A program made the position numbers and the translations under genes. The notes below the pieces were generated by a model, which had not been told where the DNA came from, did not search any database, and worked only from the letters and a program-made list of their open reading frames with translations. Positions 44,621 through 55,205 of a stretch of DNA of 64,000 bases are shown in pieces; positions within the stretch are counted from its first letter, which is position 1, and the number at the start of each line of letters is the position of its first letter. Source of the DNA: Roseateles subflavus. GTDB lineage: Bacteria; Pseudomonadota; Gammaproteobacteria; Burkholderiales; Burkholderiaceae_C. The stretch lies in assembly GCF_030285365.1 (NCBI RefSeq), contig NZ_JASVDS010000003.1, positions 558,001 through 622,000 of the forward strand. The letters are read 5' to 3'.

Positions 44621-45402
44621 CACGAGGCCCGGCGGCGGCCCGGACGCAGGCAGGCGCGCAGGCACAGCGCCACGAAGAGGCTGTTCCCGATCAGGTAGCG
44701 CCGCCACAGCCGCCGCGGCTCCTGCACCAGCCGGAACAGCCATTCCAGCCCGTGGCGCTGCATCCACTGGGGTGCCGTCTTCTGCAGGCCGCCGATCAGG
44801 GCGAAGGCGTAACCCACGCCCAGGCAAACGGCCTGGAGGTGGGGACGGTGGGCCTGCATCCAGAACTCCTGCTTGGGACAGCCCAGGCCCACGAAGACCA
44901 GGGCGGCGCCCGAGGCGTTGATGCGGGCGGCGAGCGCCGGGTCGTAGGCCGGCTGCTGCGGCAGCAAGGGCGGGGACTCCTGGCCCACGAGGCGCAGCGC
45001 CGGGCATCGGGTCCGAAGCGAGGTCGCCATGGCCTCCAGCTCGTCGGGCGAGCCGCCGAAGAGGTAGACGCCCAGCCCTTGCTGCGCGGCTTCGTCGCAC
45101 AGGGCCAGGGTCAGGTGCGGGCCGGTGACGCGCTCCAGGCGCAGACCCTCGAAGCGGCGCAGCGCCCACACGAGGGGCATGCCGTCGGTGACGACCAGGT
45201 CGGCCTCCCGCATCAGCCGAGCGAGTGCCGGCGCGCGCCGGGCCTGGGTGAGCATGTCGACATTGGCCGCGCAGACGGTGCCGCCCTGACCGCGACGGGC
45301 CAGGTCCAGCACCTGGTCGACGGCCGCCCGCAGCGTGCCGGCACAGAGCCGGATGCCGAACAGCTGTGTTTCCTGCAGCGGCGGAGGGCGGGACGGTGGC
45401 AT
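44620..45402 (-). CDS. WecG/TagA/CpsF family glycosyltransferase
   Basis: This 260-residue protein shows the family pattern: [54 protein letters not shown] and [18 protein letters not shown]. These enzymes add ManNAc or ManNAcA, or a related sugar, to a lipid-linked acceptor. WecB at 46666 supplies UDP-ManNAc but no WecC dehydrogenase is seen, so ManNAc is the simplest donor. The ATG at 45402 fits the family N-terminus. It heads a three-gene leftward unit and is divergent from the epimerase gene. Confidence 0.9.
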   Translation of the reverse strand: MPPSRPPPLQETQLFGIRLCAGTLRAAVDQVLDLARRGQGGTVCAANVDMLTQARRAPALARLMREADLVVTDGMPLVWALRRFEGLRLERVTGPHLTLALCDEAAQQGLGVYLFGGSPDELEAMATSLRTRCPALRLVGQESPPLLPQQPAYDPALAARINASGAALVFVGLGCPKQEFWMQAHRPHLQAVCLGVGYAFALIGGLQKTAPQWMQRHGLEWLFRLVQEPRRLWRRYLIGNSLFVALCLRACLRPGRRRAS

Positions 45403-45562
45403 GCGGGGGGCTGCGGTGGGGGCGGCGGGGTGCGCTGGCACCCATGAGTGGGTGGATTGTGCCGCCAAAAACGGGCGGTCCTTCGCAGACAATGCGGACC
45501 ATTCGTTTTCGCAAGGCCCCCCGCCGCGGGGTCGGCGAAGGCGCGTTGCTATCGGAGTGGAA

Positions 45563-46570
45563 ATGAAAGTTTTGGTCACCGGGGCCGCCGGCTTCATCGG
45601 CATGCATGTCAGCCAGATCCTGTTGGGGCGGGGCGACGAGGTCGTGGGCCTGGACAACCTGAACGACTACTACGACCCCCAGCTCAAGCGCGACCGCCTG
45701 GCGCGCCTGACGGGCCGGCCGGGCTTCAGCTTCGTGCAGCTGTCCGTGGAGGACCGCGCCGGCATGGAGCGGCTGTTCGCCGAGCAGAAGTTCGACCGCG
45801 TGGTGCACCTGGCCGCGCAGGCCGGCGTGCGCTACTCGCTGCAGAACCCGCATGCCTACATCGACAGCAACATCGTCGGCTTCATGAACATCCTGGAAGG
45901 TTGCCGCCATCACGGCGTGCAGCACCTGGCCTATGCGTCCAGCTCCAGCGTGTACGGCGGCAACGTGCGCATGCCGTTCTCGGAGCACCACGGGGTGGAT
46001 CACCCGGTGAGCCTCTACGCGGCCACCAAGAAGGCCAACGAGCTGATGGCGCACACCTACAGCCATCTCTACCGCCTGCCCACCACGGGCCTGCGCTTCT
46101 TCACGGTCTACGGCCCCTGGGGCCGCCCGGACATGGCGCTGTTCCTCTTCACCAAGGCCATCCTCGAGGGCCGGCCCATCGACGTGTTCAACCACGGCCA
46201 GATGATCCGCGACTTCACCTACATCGACGACATCGCCGAGGGCGTGGTGCGGGTGCTGGACCGCCCGGCCACGGCGGACGAGGGCTACGACGCGATGACG
46301 GCCGACCCGGCCCGTTCCGACGCGCCCTACCGCGTCTTCAACATCGGCAACCACGACCCGGTGAAGCTGATGGACTTCATCCACGCCATCGAGCAGGCCG
46401 TGGGCCGCGAGGCGCAGAAGAACTTCCTGCCCCTGCAGGACGGCGACGTGCCGGCCACGCATGCCGACGTCGAGGAACTCGCCGCCTGGACGGGCTTCAA
46501 GCCCGCGATGCCGGTGCCGCAGGGCGTGGCCAACTTCGTGGCCTGGTACCGCGACTACTTCAAGGTGTGA
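45563..46570 (+). CDS. NAD-dependent nucleotide-sugar epimerase, UDP-glucuronate 4-epimerase type
   Basis: This 335-residue SDR protein has the NAD motif [20 protein letters not shown], the [14 protein letters not shown] and [13 protein letters not shown] segments, the serine region SSSSVYGG and the YAATKKANE Tyr-Lys pair. LNDYYDP and AQAGVRYS are typical of UDP-glucuronate 4-epimerases (CapI/LpsL type), so the product would be UDP-galacturonate. No UDP-glucose dehydrogenase gene is in this window, so its substrate comes from elsewhere. It stands alone between two divergent/convergent units, with its own GGAG ribosome site. Confidence 0.88.
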   Translation: MKVLVTGAAGFIGMHVSQILLGRGDEVVGLDNLNDYYDPQLKRDRLARLTGRPGFSFVQLSVEDRAGMERLFAEQKFDRVVHLAAQAGVRYSLQNPHAYIDSNIVGFMNILEGCRHHGVQHLAYASSSSVYGGNVRMPFSEHHGVDHPVSLYAATKKANELMAHTYSHLYRLPTTGLRFFTVYGPWGRPDMALFLFTKAILEGRPIDVFNHGQMIRDFTYIDDIAEGVVRVLDRPATADEGYDAMTADPARSDAPYRVFNIGNHDPVKLMDFIHAIEQAVGREAQKNFLPLQDGDVPATHADVEELAAWTGFKPAMPVPQGVANFVAWYRDYFKV

Positions 46571-46615
46571 TCGCACCTTGAACGGACGCCGCGCCGCCGG
46601 GTGCGGCCGGTCCGG

Positions 46616-46648
46616 CCAAAAAAAGGGGCCGCTTGTCGCGGCCCTTTG
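46616..46648. terminator. Bidirectional terminator between the epimerase and wecB
   Basis: GGGCCGC (46626-46632) and GCGGCCC (46638-46644) form a 7-bp stem with a 5-base loop. An A-tract lies on the left and TTT on the right. The leftward reading, with its long T-tract, is the stronger terminator and closes the long wecB transcript; the rightward reading closes the epimerase gene. Confidence 0.85.
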
Positions 46649-46665
46649 TCATGGCGGCAGGCCGC

Positions 46666-47769
46666 TCAGAGCAGCTTGCCGGCCAGGATGTCGACGATGC
46701 GCTCGGCGGCCTTGCCGTCCCACAGCGCGGGGCGGCGGCCGCGCTTGCCGCCGTGGCGGATGGCGTCGAGCGCCAGCGGGATGATCTTGGCGGGGTCGGT
46801 GCCGGCCAGCACATTGCTGCCCTCGTCGACGGTGACCGGGCGCTCGGTGTTCTCGCGCATGGTGATGCAGGGCACGCCCAGGGCGGTGGTCTCCTCCTGC
46901 AGGCCGCCGCTGTCGGTGAGCACGACCACGGCATCCTTCCACAGGTGCAGGAAGGACATATAGGCCTGCGGGCCCATCAGCGTGACGTTGCGGCCGAGGT
47001 CGATGCCGAACTTCTCGATGTTGGCGCGGGTGCGCGGATGCACCGGGAAGATCAGGGGCAGCTCTTCCGAGACGGTGCGCAGCACGGTGGCGATGCGCTC
47101 CAGCGCCTCGGCGCTGTCCACGTTGGAGGGCCGGTGCAGGGTCACGACGCCGTAGCGCGCATGGGCCTTCTTGTAGGCGTCGGTCTCGAGGCCCGAGGTG
47201 TCCATGGTCTTGAGCTTCTCGGCCTGGAAGAGCACGTTGTCGACCATCACATGGCCGACGTCGTAGACGATGGACAGGTCCTTGCCCTCGCGCTTGAGGT
47301 GCTCGTAGCCGCTGGGCTCGGTGACGAAGAACCAGTCGGAGATGGCGTCCGTCACGAGGCGGTTGATCTCCTCGGGCATGGTCATGTCGCCGCTGCGCAG
47401 GCCGGCCTCGACGTGGGCCACGGGCACGCAGGCCTTCTTGGCGACGACGGAGCAGGCGAGCGTGGAGTTCACGTCACCCACCACCAGGCAGGCGGCGGGC
47501 TTCTCGGCGTTCACCAGGTCCTCGTAGGCCTGCATGATCTTGCCGGTCTGGGCCGCGTGGCTGCCGCCGCCGCAGCCCAGGCGCACGTCCGGCTGGGGAA
47601 TGCCGAGCTCCTCGAAGAAGACGTCGTTCATGTCCCGGTCATAGTGCTGGCCGGTGTGCACGATCTTCCAGGCCAGCCGGCCGTCCGCCTGCAGCGCGCG
47701 CACGATGGGCGCGATCTTCATGAAATTGGGGCGGGCGCCGGCGACGAGATGGATGCAGGGTTTGGACAT
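46666..47769 (-). CDS. wecB: UDP-N-acetylglucosamine 2-epimerase (non-hydrolysing)
   Basis: This 367-residue protein is full length. It has GARPNFMKIAPIVRAL at the start, HTGQHYDRDMND, GDVNSTLACS, HVEAGLRSGD, VTLHRPSNVD and the LTDSGGLQEE UDP-binding segment. It interconverts UDP-GlcNAc and UDP-ManNAc. It is the last gene of the leftward eps arm, 126 bases after rfbC and 22 bases before the bidirectional terminator stem region. UDP-ManNAc would feed the WecG/TagA-type transferase at 44620. Confidence 0.95.
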   Translation of the reverse strand: MSKPCIHLVAGARPNFMKIAPIVRALQADGRLAWKIVHTGQHYDRDMNDVFFEELGIPQPDVRLGCGGGSHAAQTGKIMQAYEDLVNAEKPAACLVVGDVNSTLACSVVAKKACVPVAHVEAGLRSGDMTMPEEINRLVTDAISDWFFVTEPSGYEHLKREGKDLSIVYDVGHVMVDNVLFQAEKLKTMDTSGLETDAYKKAHARYGVVTLHRPSNVDSAEALERIATVLRTVSEELPLIFPVHPRTRANIEKFGIDLGRNVTLMGPQAYMSFLHLWKDAVVVLTDSGGLQEETTALGVPCITMRENTERPVTVDEGSNVLAGTDPAKIIPLALDAIRHGGKRGRRPALWDGKAAERIVDILAGKLL

Positions 47770-47895
47770 GGGGCAGGCCAGATGCGGTGTTGCCGGGCAT
47801 TCTAGGCGGGGGGGCTGCCCGGGCCAGCGTTCCGGCGCCGTGCTCCCCGCAGACGAGGGGCATGCCGCTGCCCGCTGCGCACGCGCCTCGCGGGC

Positions 47896-48444
47896 TCAGA
47901 AGCCGGGCGTCGTGGCCAGGCTGGGCGCCTGGCGATCCTTGTCCGCCAGCAGGGGCGTGAGGCCGTCGAGCGGCCAGGCGATGCCCACCGCCGGGTCGTC
48001 CCAGGCGAGGCCGGCCTCGCTGGCGGGGGCGTAGTAGTCGGTCGTCTTGTAGAGGAAGTCGGCGGTCTCGCTGAGCACGAGGAAGCCATGCGCGAAGCCC
48101 GGCGGGATCCACAGCTGGCGGTGGTTGTCGCTGCTGAGCTCGGTGCCGGTCCAGCGGCCGAAGCGGGGGCTGTCGCGGCGCAGGTCCACGGCCACGTCGA
48201 AGACGCGGCCCAGGGATACGCGCACCAGCTTGCCCTGGGCATGCGGCGCGCGCTGGTAGTGCATGCCGCGCAGCACGCCGCGGCCGGAGCGGGACTGGTT
48301 GTCCTGCACGAAGCGCACCTCCCGACCCACGGCGGCATCGAAGGCCTGCTGGTTCCAGCTTTCCAGGAAGAAGCCGCGGGCGTCGCCGAAGACGCGGGGC
48401 TCGATGAGCAGCACCTCGGGCAGGGCGGTCGGCGTGATCTTCAT
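47896..48444 (-). CDS. rfbC: dTDP-4-dehydrorhamnose 3,5-epimerase
   Basis: This 182-residue cupin-fold protein has the RmlC motifs: [33 protein letters not shown] with the catalytic His, [16 protein letters not shown], and [14 protein letters not shown], then FLYKTTDYY with the catalytic Tyr. It epimerises dTDP-4-keto-6-deoxyglucose at C3 and C5. It overlaps rfbA by 4 bases and is the third step of the dTDP-rhamnose pathway encoded here. Confidence 0.96.
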   Translation of the reverse strand: MKITPTALPEVLLIEPRVFGDARGFFLESWNQQAFDAAVGREVRFVQDNQSRSGRGVLRGMHYQRAPHAQGKLVRVSLGRVFDVAVDLRRDSPRFGRWTGTELSSDNHRQLWIPPGFAHGFLVLSETADFLYKTTDYYAPASEAGLAWDDPAVGIAWPLDGLTPLLADKDRQAPSLATTPGF

Positions 48445-49328
48445 TGGCCGGCCCTCTCGCGCAGCAGCTTCATCAGGTACTGGCCGTAGCCGTTCTTCAG
48501 CATGGGCTGGGCCAGGCGCTCGATCTGGGCCTCGTCGATCCAGCCGTTGCGGAAGGCGACCTCCTCCGGGCAGGCCACCTTCAGACCCTGGCGCTTCTCG
48601 AGCGTGGCGATGAACTGGCTGGCGTCGAGCAGGCTGTCATGCGTGCCGGTGTCGAGCCAGGCATAGCCGCGGCCCATGATCTCCACCTGCAGCTGCTGCT
48701 GGCGCAGGTAGGTGGCGTTGACGTCGGTGATCTCCAGTTCGCCGCGGGCGCTGGGGCGGATGTCGGCAGCGATGTCGCAGACCTGCTCGTCGTAGAAGTA
48801 GAGCCCGGTCACGGCGTAGTTGCTCTTGGGCTGCTTCGGCTTCTCCTCGATGGAGATGGCCTGCAGGTCCCGGCCGAACTCGACCACGCCGTAGCGCTCG
48901 GGATCCTGGACGTGGTAGGCGAACACCGTGGCCCCCGTCGGCGTGTCCGCCGCGTGCTGCAGGATGGCCTGGAAGTCGTGGCCGTAGAAGATGTTGTCGC
49001 CCAGCACCAGGGCCGAGGGCGCGCCGCCGATGAAGTCGCGGCCCAGCACGAAGGCCTGCGCCAGGCCGTCGGGGCTCGGCTGCACGCAGTACTGCAGGTT
49101 CAGGCCCCAGCGCGAGCCGTCGCCCAGCAGCGCCTCGAAGCGCGGCAGGTCCTGCGGCGTGCTGATGAGCAGGATGTCGCGGATGCCCGCCAGCATCAGC
49201 GTGCTGAGCGGGTAATAGACCATGGGCTTGTCGTAGACCGGCAGCAGCTGCTTGCTCATGGCCAGCGTGGCCGGATGCAGCCGGGTGCCGGAGCCTCCGG
49301 CGAGGATGATGCCTTTGCGCTTCTTCAT
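48441..49328 (-). CDS. rfbA: Glucose-1-phosphate thymidylyltransferase
   Basis: This 295-residue protein has the nucleotidyltransferase signature [18 protein letters not shown] with the catalytic Arg/Lys, then [29 protein letters not shown] and the [10 protein letters not shown] segment. It makes dTDP-glucose from dTTP and glucose-1-phosphate. The ATG at 49328 follows GGAGG at the right spacing, which decides it over an in-frame ATG 24 bases upstream. A 79-base gap separates it from rfbD. Confidence 0.96.
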   Translation of the reverse strand: MKKRKGIILAGGSGTRLHPATLAMSKQLLPVYDKPMVYYPLSTLMLAGIRDILLISTPQDLPRFEALLGDGSRWGLNLQYCVQPSPDGLAQAFVLGRDFIGGAPSALVLGDNIFYGHDFQAILQHAADTPTGATVFAYHVQDPERYGVVEFGRDLQAISIEEKPKQPKSNYAVTGLYFYDEQVCDIAADIRPSARGELEITDVNATYLRQQQLQVEIMGRGYAWLDTGTHDSLLDASQFIATLEKRQGLKVACPEEVAFRNGWIDEAQIERLAQPMLKNGYGQYLMKLLRERAGQ

Positions 49329-49407
49329 GCAGACCTCCGAGGCCCCGAGCATGCCACGGCCGGCCGGGCGCCAGCCCGCAATGAGGCGGATGATTTGCCC
49401 GGAGTTC

Positions 49408-50292
49408 TCAGAGGCCGCCCAGGCACTCGCGGATCATGCGGCGCACGCCGGGCTCCCAGGGCGGCAGCCGCAGCCCGAAGTCAGCCTCGAAGCGCCGGCA
49501 GTCCAGGCGCGAGTTCAGCGGGCGTCGGGCGGGCGTCGGGTAGTCCTGGCTGGGGATGCCCACGACCTCCTGGCAGCGCAAGACCTGACCCTGGCGGCGT
49601 GCCTCGTCGATCACGAAGCGGGCGTAGTCGGCCCAGCTCGTGCTGCCCTGGGCGGCGAGGTGGTACAGGCCGCCGGAGGCCGGCTCGCGCAGGCACTGGC
49701 GCAGCGCATGGGCGCTGCCGTCGGCCAGCAGCTCGGCCCCGGTGGGCGCGCCGATCTGGTCATTCACCACGCGTAGCTGCTCGCGCTCGGCGGCCAGGCG
49801 CAGCATGGTCTTGGCGAAGTTGCCACCCCGTGCCGCATACACCCAGGAGGTGCGCAGGATCAGGTGGCGGCAGCCGCTGGCCTGGATCGCCTGCTCGCCC
49901 TCGAGCTTGGTCCGGCCGTAGACGCTCAGCGGCCCGGTCGCGGCGGTCTCGTCGCGCGGACCGTCACCGCTGCCATCGAAGACGTAGTCCGTGCTGTAGT
50001 GCAGGAGCAGCGCCGCACGTTCCTTCGCGACGCGGGCCAGCCGGGCGACGGACTCGGTGTTGACGAGGCGCGCCAGCGCGGGCTCGGACTCGGCCTTGTC
50101 GACGGCGGTGTAGGCCGCGGCATTGACGATGGCGTCCGGCGCGAGGGCGCGGGCCAGGGCCTCGAGCCGATCCGGATCCCCGAGATCGGCGCCCTCGGCG
50201 CGACCCGGTGCCAGCAGCTCACCCAGCGGCGCGAGCGAGCGCTGCAGCTCCCATCCGAGCTGGCCGGAGGCCCCGAGCAGGAGGATCTTCAT
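49408..50292 (-). CDS. rfbD: dTDP-4-dehydrorhamnose reductase
   Basis: This 294-residue SDR protein has [17 protein letters not shown] for NADPH binding, [20 protein letters not shown] and [12 protein letters not shown] with the catalytic Tyr-Lys. [18 protein letters not shown] is typical of RmlD. It performs the final reduction to dTDP-L-rhamnose. It overlaps rfbB by 4 bases, and the order rfbB-rfbD-rfbA-rfbC is a common operon arrangement. Confidence 0.96.
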   Translation of the reverse strand: MKILLLGASGQLGWELQRSLAPLGELLAPGRAEGADLGDPDRLEALARALAPDAIVNAAAYTAVDKAESEPALARLVNTESVARLARVAKERAALLLHYSTDYVFDGSGDGPRDETAATGPLSVYGRTKLEGEQAIQASGCRHLILRTSWVYAARGGNFAKTMLRLAAEREQLRVVNDQIGAPTGAELLADGSAHALRQCLREPASGGLYHLAAQGSTSWADYARFVIDEARRQGQVLRCQEVVGIPSQDYPTPARRPLNSRLDCRRFEADFGLRLPPWEPGVRRMIRECLGGL

Positions 50293-51347
50293 GCGCCGTA
50301 CTGCTGCTGGACCCAGTCGCGGTAGGCACCGGACTGCACGCGCTGCACCCACGCGGGATGGTCGAGGTACCACTGCACCGTCTTGCGGATGCCGGTGGCG
50401 AAGGTCTCGGCCGGGCGCCAGCCCAGCTCGCGCTCGATCTTGCGGGCGTCGATGGCATAGCGGCGGTCGTGGCCGGGGCGGTCCTTCACGTAGGTGATGA
50501 GGCGGCTGTAGGGGCCGGCGGCATCGGGGCGCAGCTCGTCCAGCAGGGCGCACACCGTCTTCACGATGTCGATGTTGGCCATCTCGTTCCAGCCGCCGAT
50601 ATTGTAAGTCTCGCCCACGCGGCCCTCGGCCAGCACGGCGCGGATGGCCGAGGCGTGGTCGCGCACATAGAGCCAGTCGCGGATCTGCTGCCCGTCGCCG
50701 TAGACCGGCAGGGGCTTGCCCGCCAGCGCGTTGACGATCATCAGCGGGATCAGCTTCTCGGGGAAGTGGTAGGGCCCGTAGTTGTTCGAGCAGTTGGTGG
50801 TGAGCACCGGCAGGCCGTAGGTGTGGTGCCAGGCGCGCACGAGGTGGTCGCTGGCGGCCTTGGAAGCCGAGTAGGGGCTGTTGGGCTCGTAGGCGTTCGT
50901 CTCCGCGAAGGCGGGGTCCTCGGCCTTGAGCGAGCCGTAGACCTCGTCCGTGGAGACGTGGTGGAAGCGGAAGGCCGCGCGCTCGGGCTCGGGCAGCCCT
51001 TGCCAGTGCTGGCGGGCGGCCTCCAGCAGCGTGTAGGTGCCCTCGATGTTCGTCTTGATGAAGGCGCCGGGGCCGCTGATGGAGCGGTCCACGTGGCTCT
51101 CGGCCGCGAAATGGATCAGCGCGCGCGGGCGGTGCTCGGCCAGCAGGCGGTCCACGAGGGCGCGGTCGGTGATGTCGCCCTGCACGAAGACATGGCGGGC
51201 ATCGCCCTGCAGCGACGCCAGGTTCTCGAGGTTGCCCGCGTAGGTGAGGGCGTCGAGGTTGACCACCGGCTCCTCGCCCTGGGCGAGCCAGTCGAGGATG
51301 AAGTTGCTGCCGATGAAGCCGGCGCCGCCGGTGACCAGGATTGTCAT
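50289..51347 (-). CDS. rfbB: dTDP-glucose 4,6-dehydratase
   Basis: This 352-residue SDR protein has [35 protein letters not shown], the STDEVYG triad region with catalytic Asp-Glu, and [15 protein letters not shown] with the Tyr-Lys pair. It converts dTDP-glucose to the 4-keto-6-deoxy intermediate, the second step to dTDP-rhamnose. It starts 61 bases after the manC stop and is coupled to rfbD. Confidence 0.97.
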   Translation of the reverse strand: MTILVTGGAGFIGSNFILDWLAQGEEPVVNLDALTYAGNLENLASLQGDARHVFVQGDITDRALVDRLLAEHRPRALIHFAAESHVDRSISGPGAFIKTNIEGTYTLLEAARQHWQGLPEPERAAFRFHHVSTDEVYGSLKAEDPAFAETNAYEPNSPYSASKAASDHLVRAWHHTYGLPVLTTNCSNNYGPYHFPEKLIPLMIVNALAGKPLPVYGDGQQIRDWLYVRDHASAIRAVLAEGRVGETYNIGGWNEMANIDIVKTVCALLDELRPDAAGPYSRLITYVKDRPGHDRRYAIDARKIERELGWRPAETFATGIRKTVQWYLDHPAWVQRVQSGAYRDWVQQQYGA

Positions 51348-51408
51348 GTGAGGAACCTCAGGGCCTGTCTGCCACGATGGACGCCCATCCTAGCGGACAG
51401 CCGGCCCC

Positions 51409-52848
51409 TCATTTCCGTCCATAACTGTCATCAAAACGGACAATATCGTCCTCGCCGAGGTAGGCGCCGGACTGCACCTCGATGATCTCCAGCGGCACCT
51501 TGCCCGGATTGGCCAGGCGGTGGACCTGGCCGAGGGGGATGTAGGTGCTCTGGTTCTCCGAGAGCAGCAGCACCTGCTCGCCGTTGGTGATCTCGGCGGT
51601 GCCCGAGACCACGATCCAGTGCTCGGCGCGGTGGTGGTGCATCTGCAGGCTCAGCGAAGCGCCGGGCTTGACCATGATGCGCTTGACCTGGAAGCGCTCG
51701 CCCATGTCGATGCTGTCGTACCAGCCCCAGGGGCGGTAGACCTTGCGGTGCAGGTTCTGCTCGGCGCGCTGGCGCTCGCTGAGCTGGCTGACGATCTTCT
51801 TGACGTCCTGGCTCTTGCTGCGATCGGCCACCAGCACGGCATCGGCCGTCTCGACGATCACGATGTTGTCCAGACCGACGGCGCTGACGAGGCGGCTGCT
51901 CGCATGGATCAGCGTGTTGTGGCTGTCCGCCAGCAGGGCGTCGCCCACGGTGGCGTTGCCGGCGGCGTCCTTGGGCGCGACCTGCCAGACGGCATCCCAG
52001 GCGCCGAGGTCGTTCCAGCCGGCGTCGAGCGGGACCATGTGCAGCGGGATGTCGCTGCCGGGGCAGCGCTCCATCACGGCGTAGTCGACGGATTCGGCCG
52101 GCACGGCGGCAAAGAGGGCCTTGTCGGGGCGCACGAAGACGCCGTCGGGCTGCGCGCCGGCAAAGGCGGCACGGGTGGCGACGTCGATGTCCGGGCGGAA
52201 GCGCAGCAGCGCCTGCAGCCAGGTGCTGGCACGCATCACGAACATGCCGCTGTTCCAGAAGTAGCCGCCGGCGGCGAGGTAGCCCTCGGCGGTGGCCAGG
52301 TCGGGCTTCTCGACGAAACGCTCGACCTGCCACTGCGCGCCGTCGGCGCGGCTCTTGATGTAGCCGAAGCCCGTCTCGGGGCGGTCCGGCGTGATGCCGA
52401 GGATCACGATGCCACCGCCGTCGGCTAGGCGCACGGCCTGCTGCAGCGACGCGGTGAAGGCGGCCTCGTCGACCACGGTCTGGTCGGCGGGGGTCACCAC
52501 CAGCACGGGGTCCTGGCCGGCGGCCAGTGCCTGCAGCGCCGCGAGGCTCACGGCCGGTGCGGTGTTGCGGCCCACGGGCTCCAGCAGCACGGCGGCGGTC
52601 TGGATCTTCGCGTCGCGGAGCTGGTCCAGCACCAGGAAGCGGTGCTCCTCGTTGCCCACGATGAGGGCGGGCAGGGCGGCGATGTCCGACGTGGCGAGGC
52701 CCGCCACGCGCTGCACCGCCTGCTGGAACAGGCTCTGCGTGCCGGACAGCACCAGGAACTGCTTGGGGAAGCCGGCGCGGGAGAGCGGCCACAGCCGCGT
52801 GCCGCTGCCGCCGGCCATGATGACGGGTTGGATCTGGATCGTGCTCAT
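51409..52848 (-). CDS. manC: Bifunctional mannose-1-phosphate guanylyltransferase/mannose-6-phosphate isomerase
   Basis: This 479-residue protein has an N-terminal guanylyltransferase domain ([30 protein letters not shown]) and a C-terminal cupin-type isomerase domain from about residue 360, with HHHRAEHWIVVSGTAEIT. It is the type II PMI-GMP arrangement (AlgA/ManC). It supplies GDP-mannose for the gmd-fcl branch. A phosphomannomutase gene is not in this window. It sits between galE and rfbB in the same direction. Confidence 0.95.
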   Translation of the reverse strand: MSTIQIQPVIMAGGSGTRLWPLSRAGFPKQFLVLSGTQSLFQQAVQRVAGLATSDIAALPALIVGNEEHRFLVLDQLRDAKIQTAAVLLEPVGRNTAPAVSLAALQALAAGQDPVLVVTPADQTVVDEAAFTASLQQAVRLADGGGIVILGITPDRPETGFGYIKSRADGAQWQVERFVEKPDLATAEGYLAAGGYFWNSGMFVMRASTWLQALLRFRPDIDVATRAAFAGAQPDGVFVRPDKALFAAVPAESVDYAVMERCPGSDIPLHMVPLDAGWNDLGAWDAVWQVAPKDAAGNATVGDALLADSHNTLIHASSRLVSAVGLDNIVIVETADAVLVADRSKSQDVKKIVSQLSERQRAEQNLHRKVYRPWGWYDSIDMGERFQVKRIMVKPGASLSLQMHHHRAEHWIVVSGTAEITNGEQVLLLSENQSTYIPLGQVHRLANPGKVPLEIIEVQSGAYLGEDDIVRFDDSYGRK

Positions 52849-52885
52849 GTTCGTTCGGTGAATGCGGGCGGCAGGGCGCGTGCGC

Positions 52886-53899
<1,014 letters not shown>

Positions 53900-53913
53900 G
53901 GCGGGTGCGAGGG

Positions 53914-55170
53914 TCAGCGCAGGATCAGCTGCGCGTTGCAGCCGAAGGCGTTGGCGTTGTAGGGAAGGGAGAACTGGGTCGAGGTGCTGCTGCGCTGCTC
54001 GTGCGAGAGCTGGCACCCGAGCTGCGTGTTGCGCCACGGCGTCCAGCTGGCGCCCATCGACAGGACGCGGTTGCTGTCGCTGCCGTCGATGGCCTGGCCG
54101 AGGTTGCTCGTGTAGCGCAGGTCCCGGTGGGTGTTCAGCACACTGGCGTTGAGCGCGATCTTGGCGCTGAGCTCGTAGGTCGCGGCCACGCGCACCGAGG
54201 TGCTGCTGCGGTTGTTCTCGGTGCGGATCAGGCCGGAGAACAGGCTGCTGCTGTCCTGGCCGGCGTCGCGGGCGAGCTGGGTCGAGAGTCGCAGCTTCGG
54301 GCTGGGCTCCCAGTTCCATTGCACCGAGCCGGTCATGCCGCTGACGTCATTGGCGGCCGAGACGCCGTAGCGTGTCCGGGCGTGGCCGAGGCGGGCGTTG
54401 TAGCTGCTGGCGCCGCCGGGTTCCCAGTCGAGGCTGAGGGTCACGTCCTTGCGGTCCAGGTCCTCGCCGATGCCGCCGGCGACGACGCGCTCGAAGTAGC
54501 TGCCGCGGGTCAGGCGCCCGCCGAGGCCGAGCTTCAGGCCCGGGCGGGGGCGGTAGTTCACGCCCAGGTTGCCGCTGTGCTGGCGGTAGTTGTAGGGGCG
54601 GTAGCTGGCGAGGCTGTAGCGGTCGCGCAGCCAGCCGACGCCGCCCTCCAGCTGCCAGGCGCCCGCCAGGCCGTAGCGGACCTGGGCACCGAGCTGGTCG
54701 GTCGTCTGCACATTGCGCTCGGCCACGCTGGGGCGGTCGCCGGGATTGAACGCGGCGAGCGAACGGTTCGTGCTGCCGTTGAAGGAACCGCCGAGCTTCT
54801 CGAAGGCTTCCCAGCTGAGGCCGCCTGACAGGCTGTACCCGCTGTTGTCCAGCGTGCGGTTGCGGCGGTAGCGCTGCTGGCGCACGGCGGCGTCCAGCAC
54901 CAGGCGCTGGCGGCCGTAGACCTGGTCCAGCCCCGCGCGCAGGCTGGCGCTGCCGACCCAGTCGCTGCTCTGCGGGCTGCCGTCGCTGAGCCGGTAGAGG
55001 TTCGAGACATGCGTGAGACCCGCACCGACGCCGACGTAGTAGGGGGTCGTCTCCGCCGCGGCCTGCAGCGACAGCAGGAGCAGGGCGGCGGCGCTGGCCG
55101 TCGCGGGGGTGTTCCCGGGGCGCGAGGCGGGGCGTGCAGAGCGGGTGTGGCGGACGGCGGGATCGGGCAT
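53914..55170 (-). CDS. epsL: EpsL, exosortase-B-linked outer-membrane exopolysaccharide protein
   Basis: This 418-residue protein has a signal peptide (ending LLSLQAAA) and a mature sequence of alternating hydrophobic/polar strands rich in Tyr, Arg, Gly and Ser, ending in LILR, consistent with an outer-membrane beta-barrel. The region and position fit the EpsL family of XrtB-type loci, thought to be part of polymer export. It is 14 bases upstream of galE and follows the phosphoglycosyltransferase gene. The symbol rests on family resemblance and context, not on a search. Confidence 0.75.
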   Translation of the reverse strand: MPDPAVRHTRSARPASRPGNTPATASAAALLLLSLQAAAETTPYYVGVGAGLTHVSNLYRLSDGSPQSSDWVGSASLRAGLDQVYGRQRLVLDAAVRQQRYRRNRTLDNSGYSLSGGLSWEAFEKLGGSFNGSTNRSLAAFNPGDRPSVAERNVQTTDQLGAQVRYGLAGAWQLEGGVGWLRDRYSLASYRPYNYRQHSGNLGVNYRPRPGLKLGLGGRLTRGSYFERVVAGGIGEDLDRKDVTLSLDWEPGGASSYNARLGHARTRYGVSAANDVSGMTGSVQWNWEPSPKLRLSTQLARDAGQDSSSLFSGLIRTENNRSSTSVRVAATYELSAKIALNASVLNTHRDLRYTSNLGQAIDGSDSNRVLSMGASWTPWRNTQLGCQLSHEQRSSTSTQFSLPYNANAFGCNAQLILR

Positions 55171-55205
55171 GGGCGGGTCAGCGGTGTTGTCGTCGGGCGA
55201 TGTCT

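Noticed and set aside
43472-46576. Single leftward frame of 1034 codons across two transferases and the epimerase
   Set aside because: Only the C-terminal third matches a glycosyltransferase; the upstream part is antisense to the epimerase or frame-shifted across the WecG-type gene. The start at 44620 is used instead.
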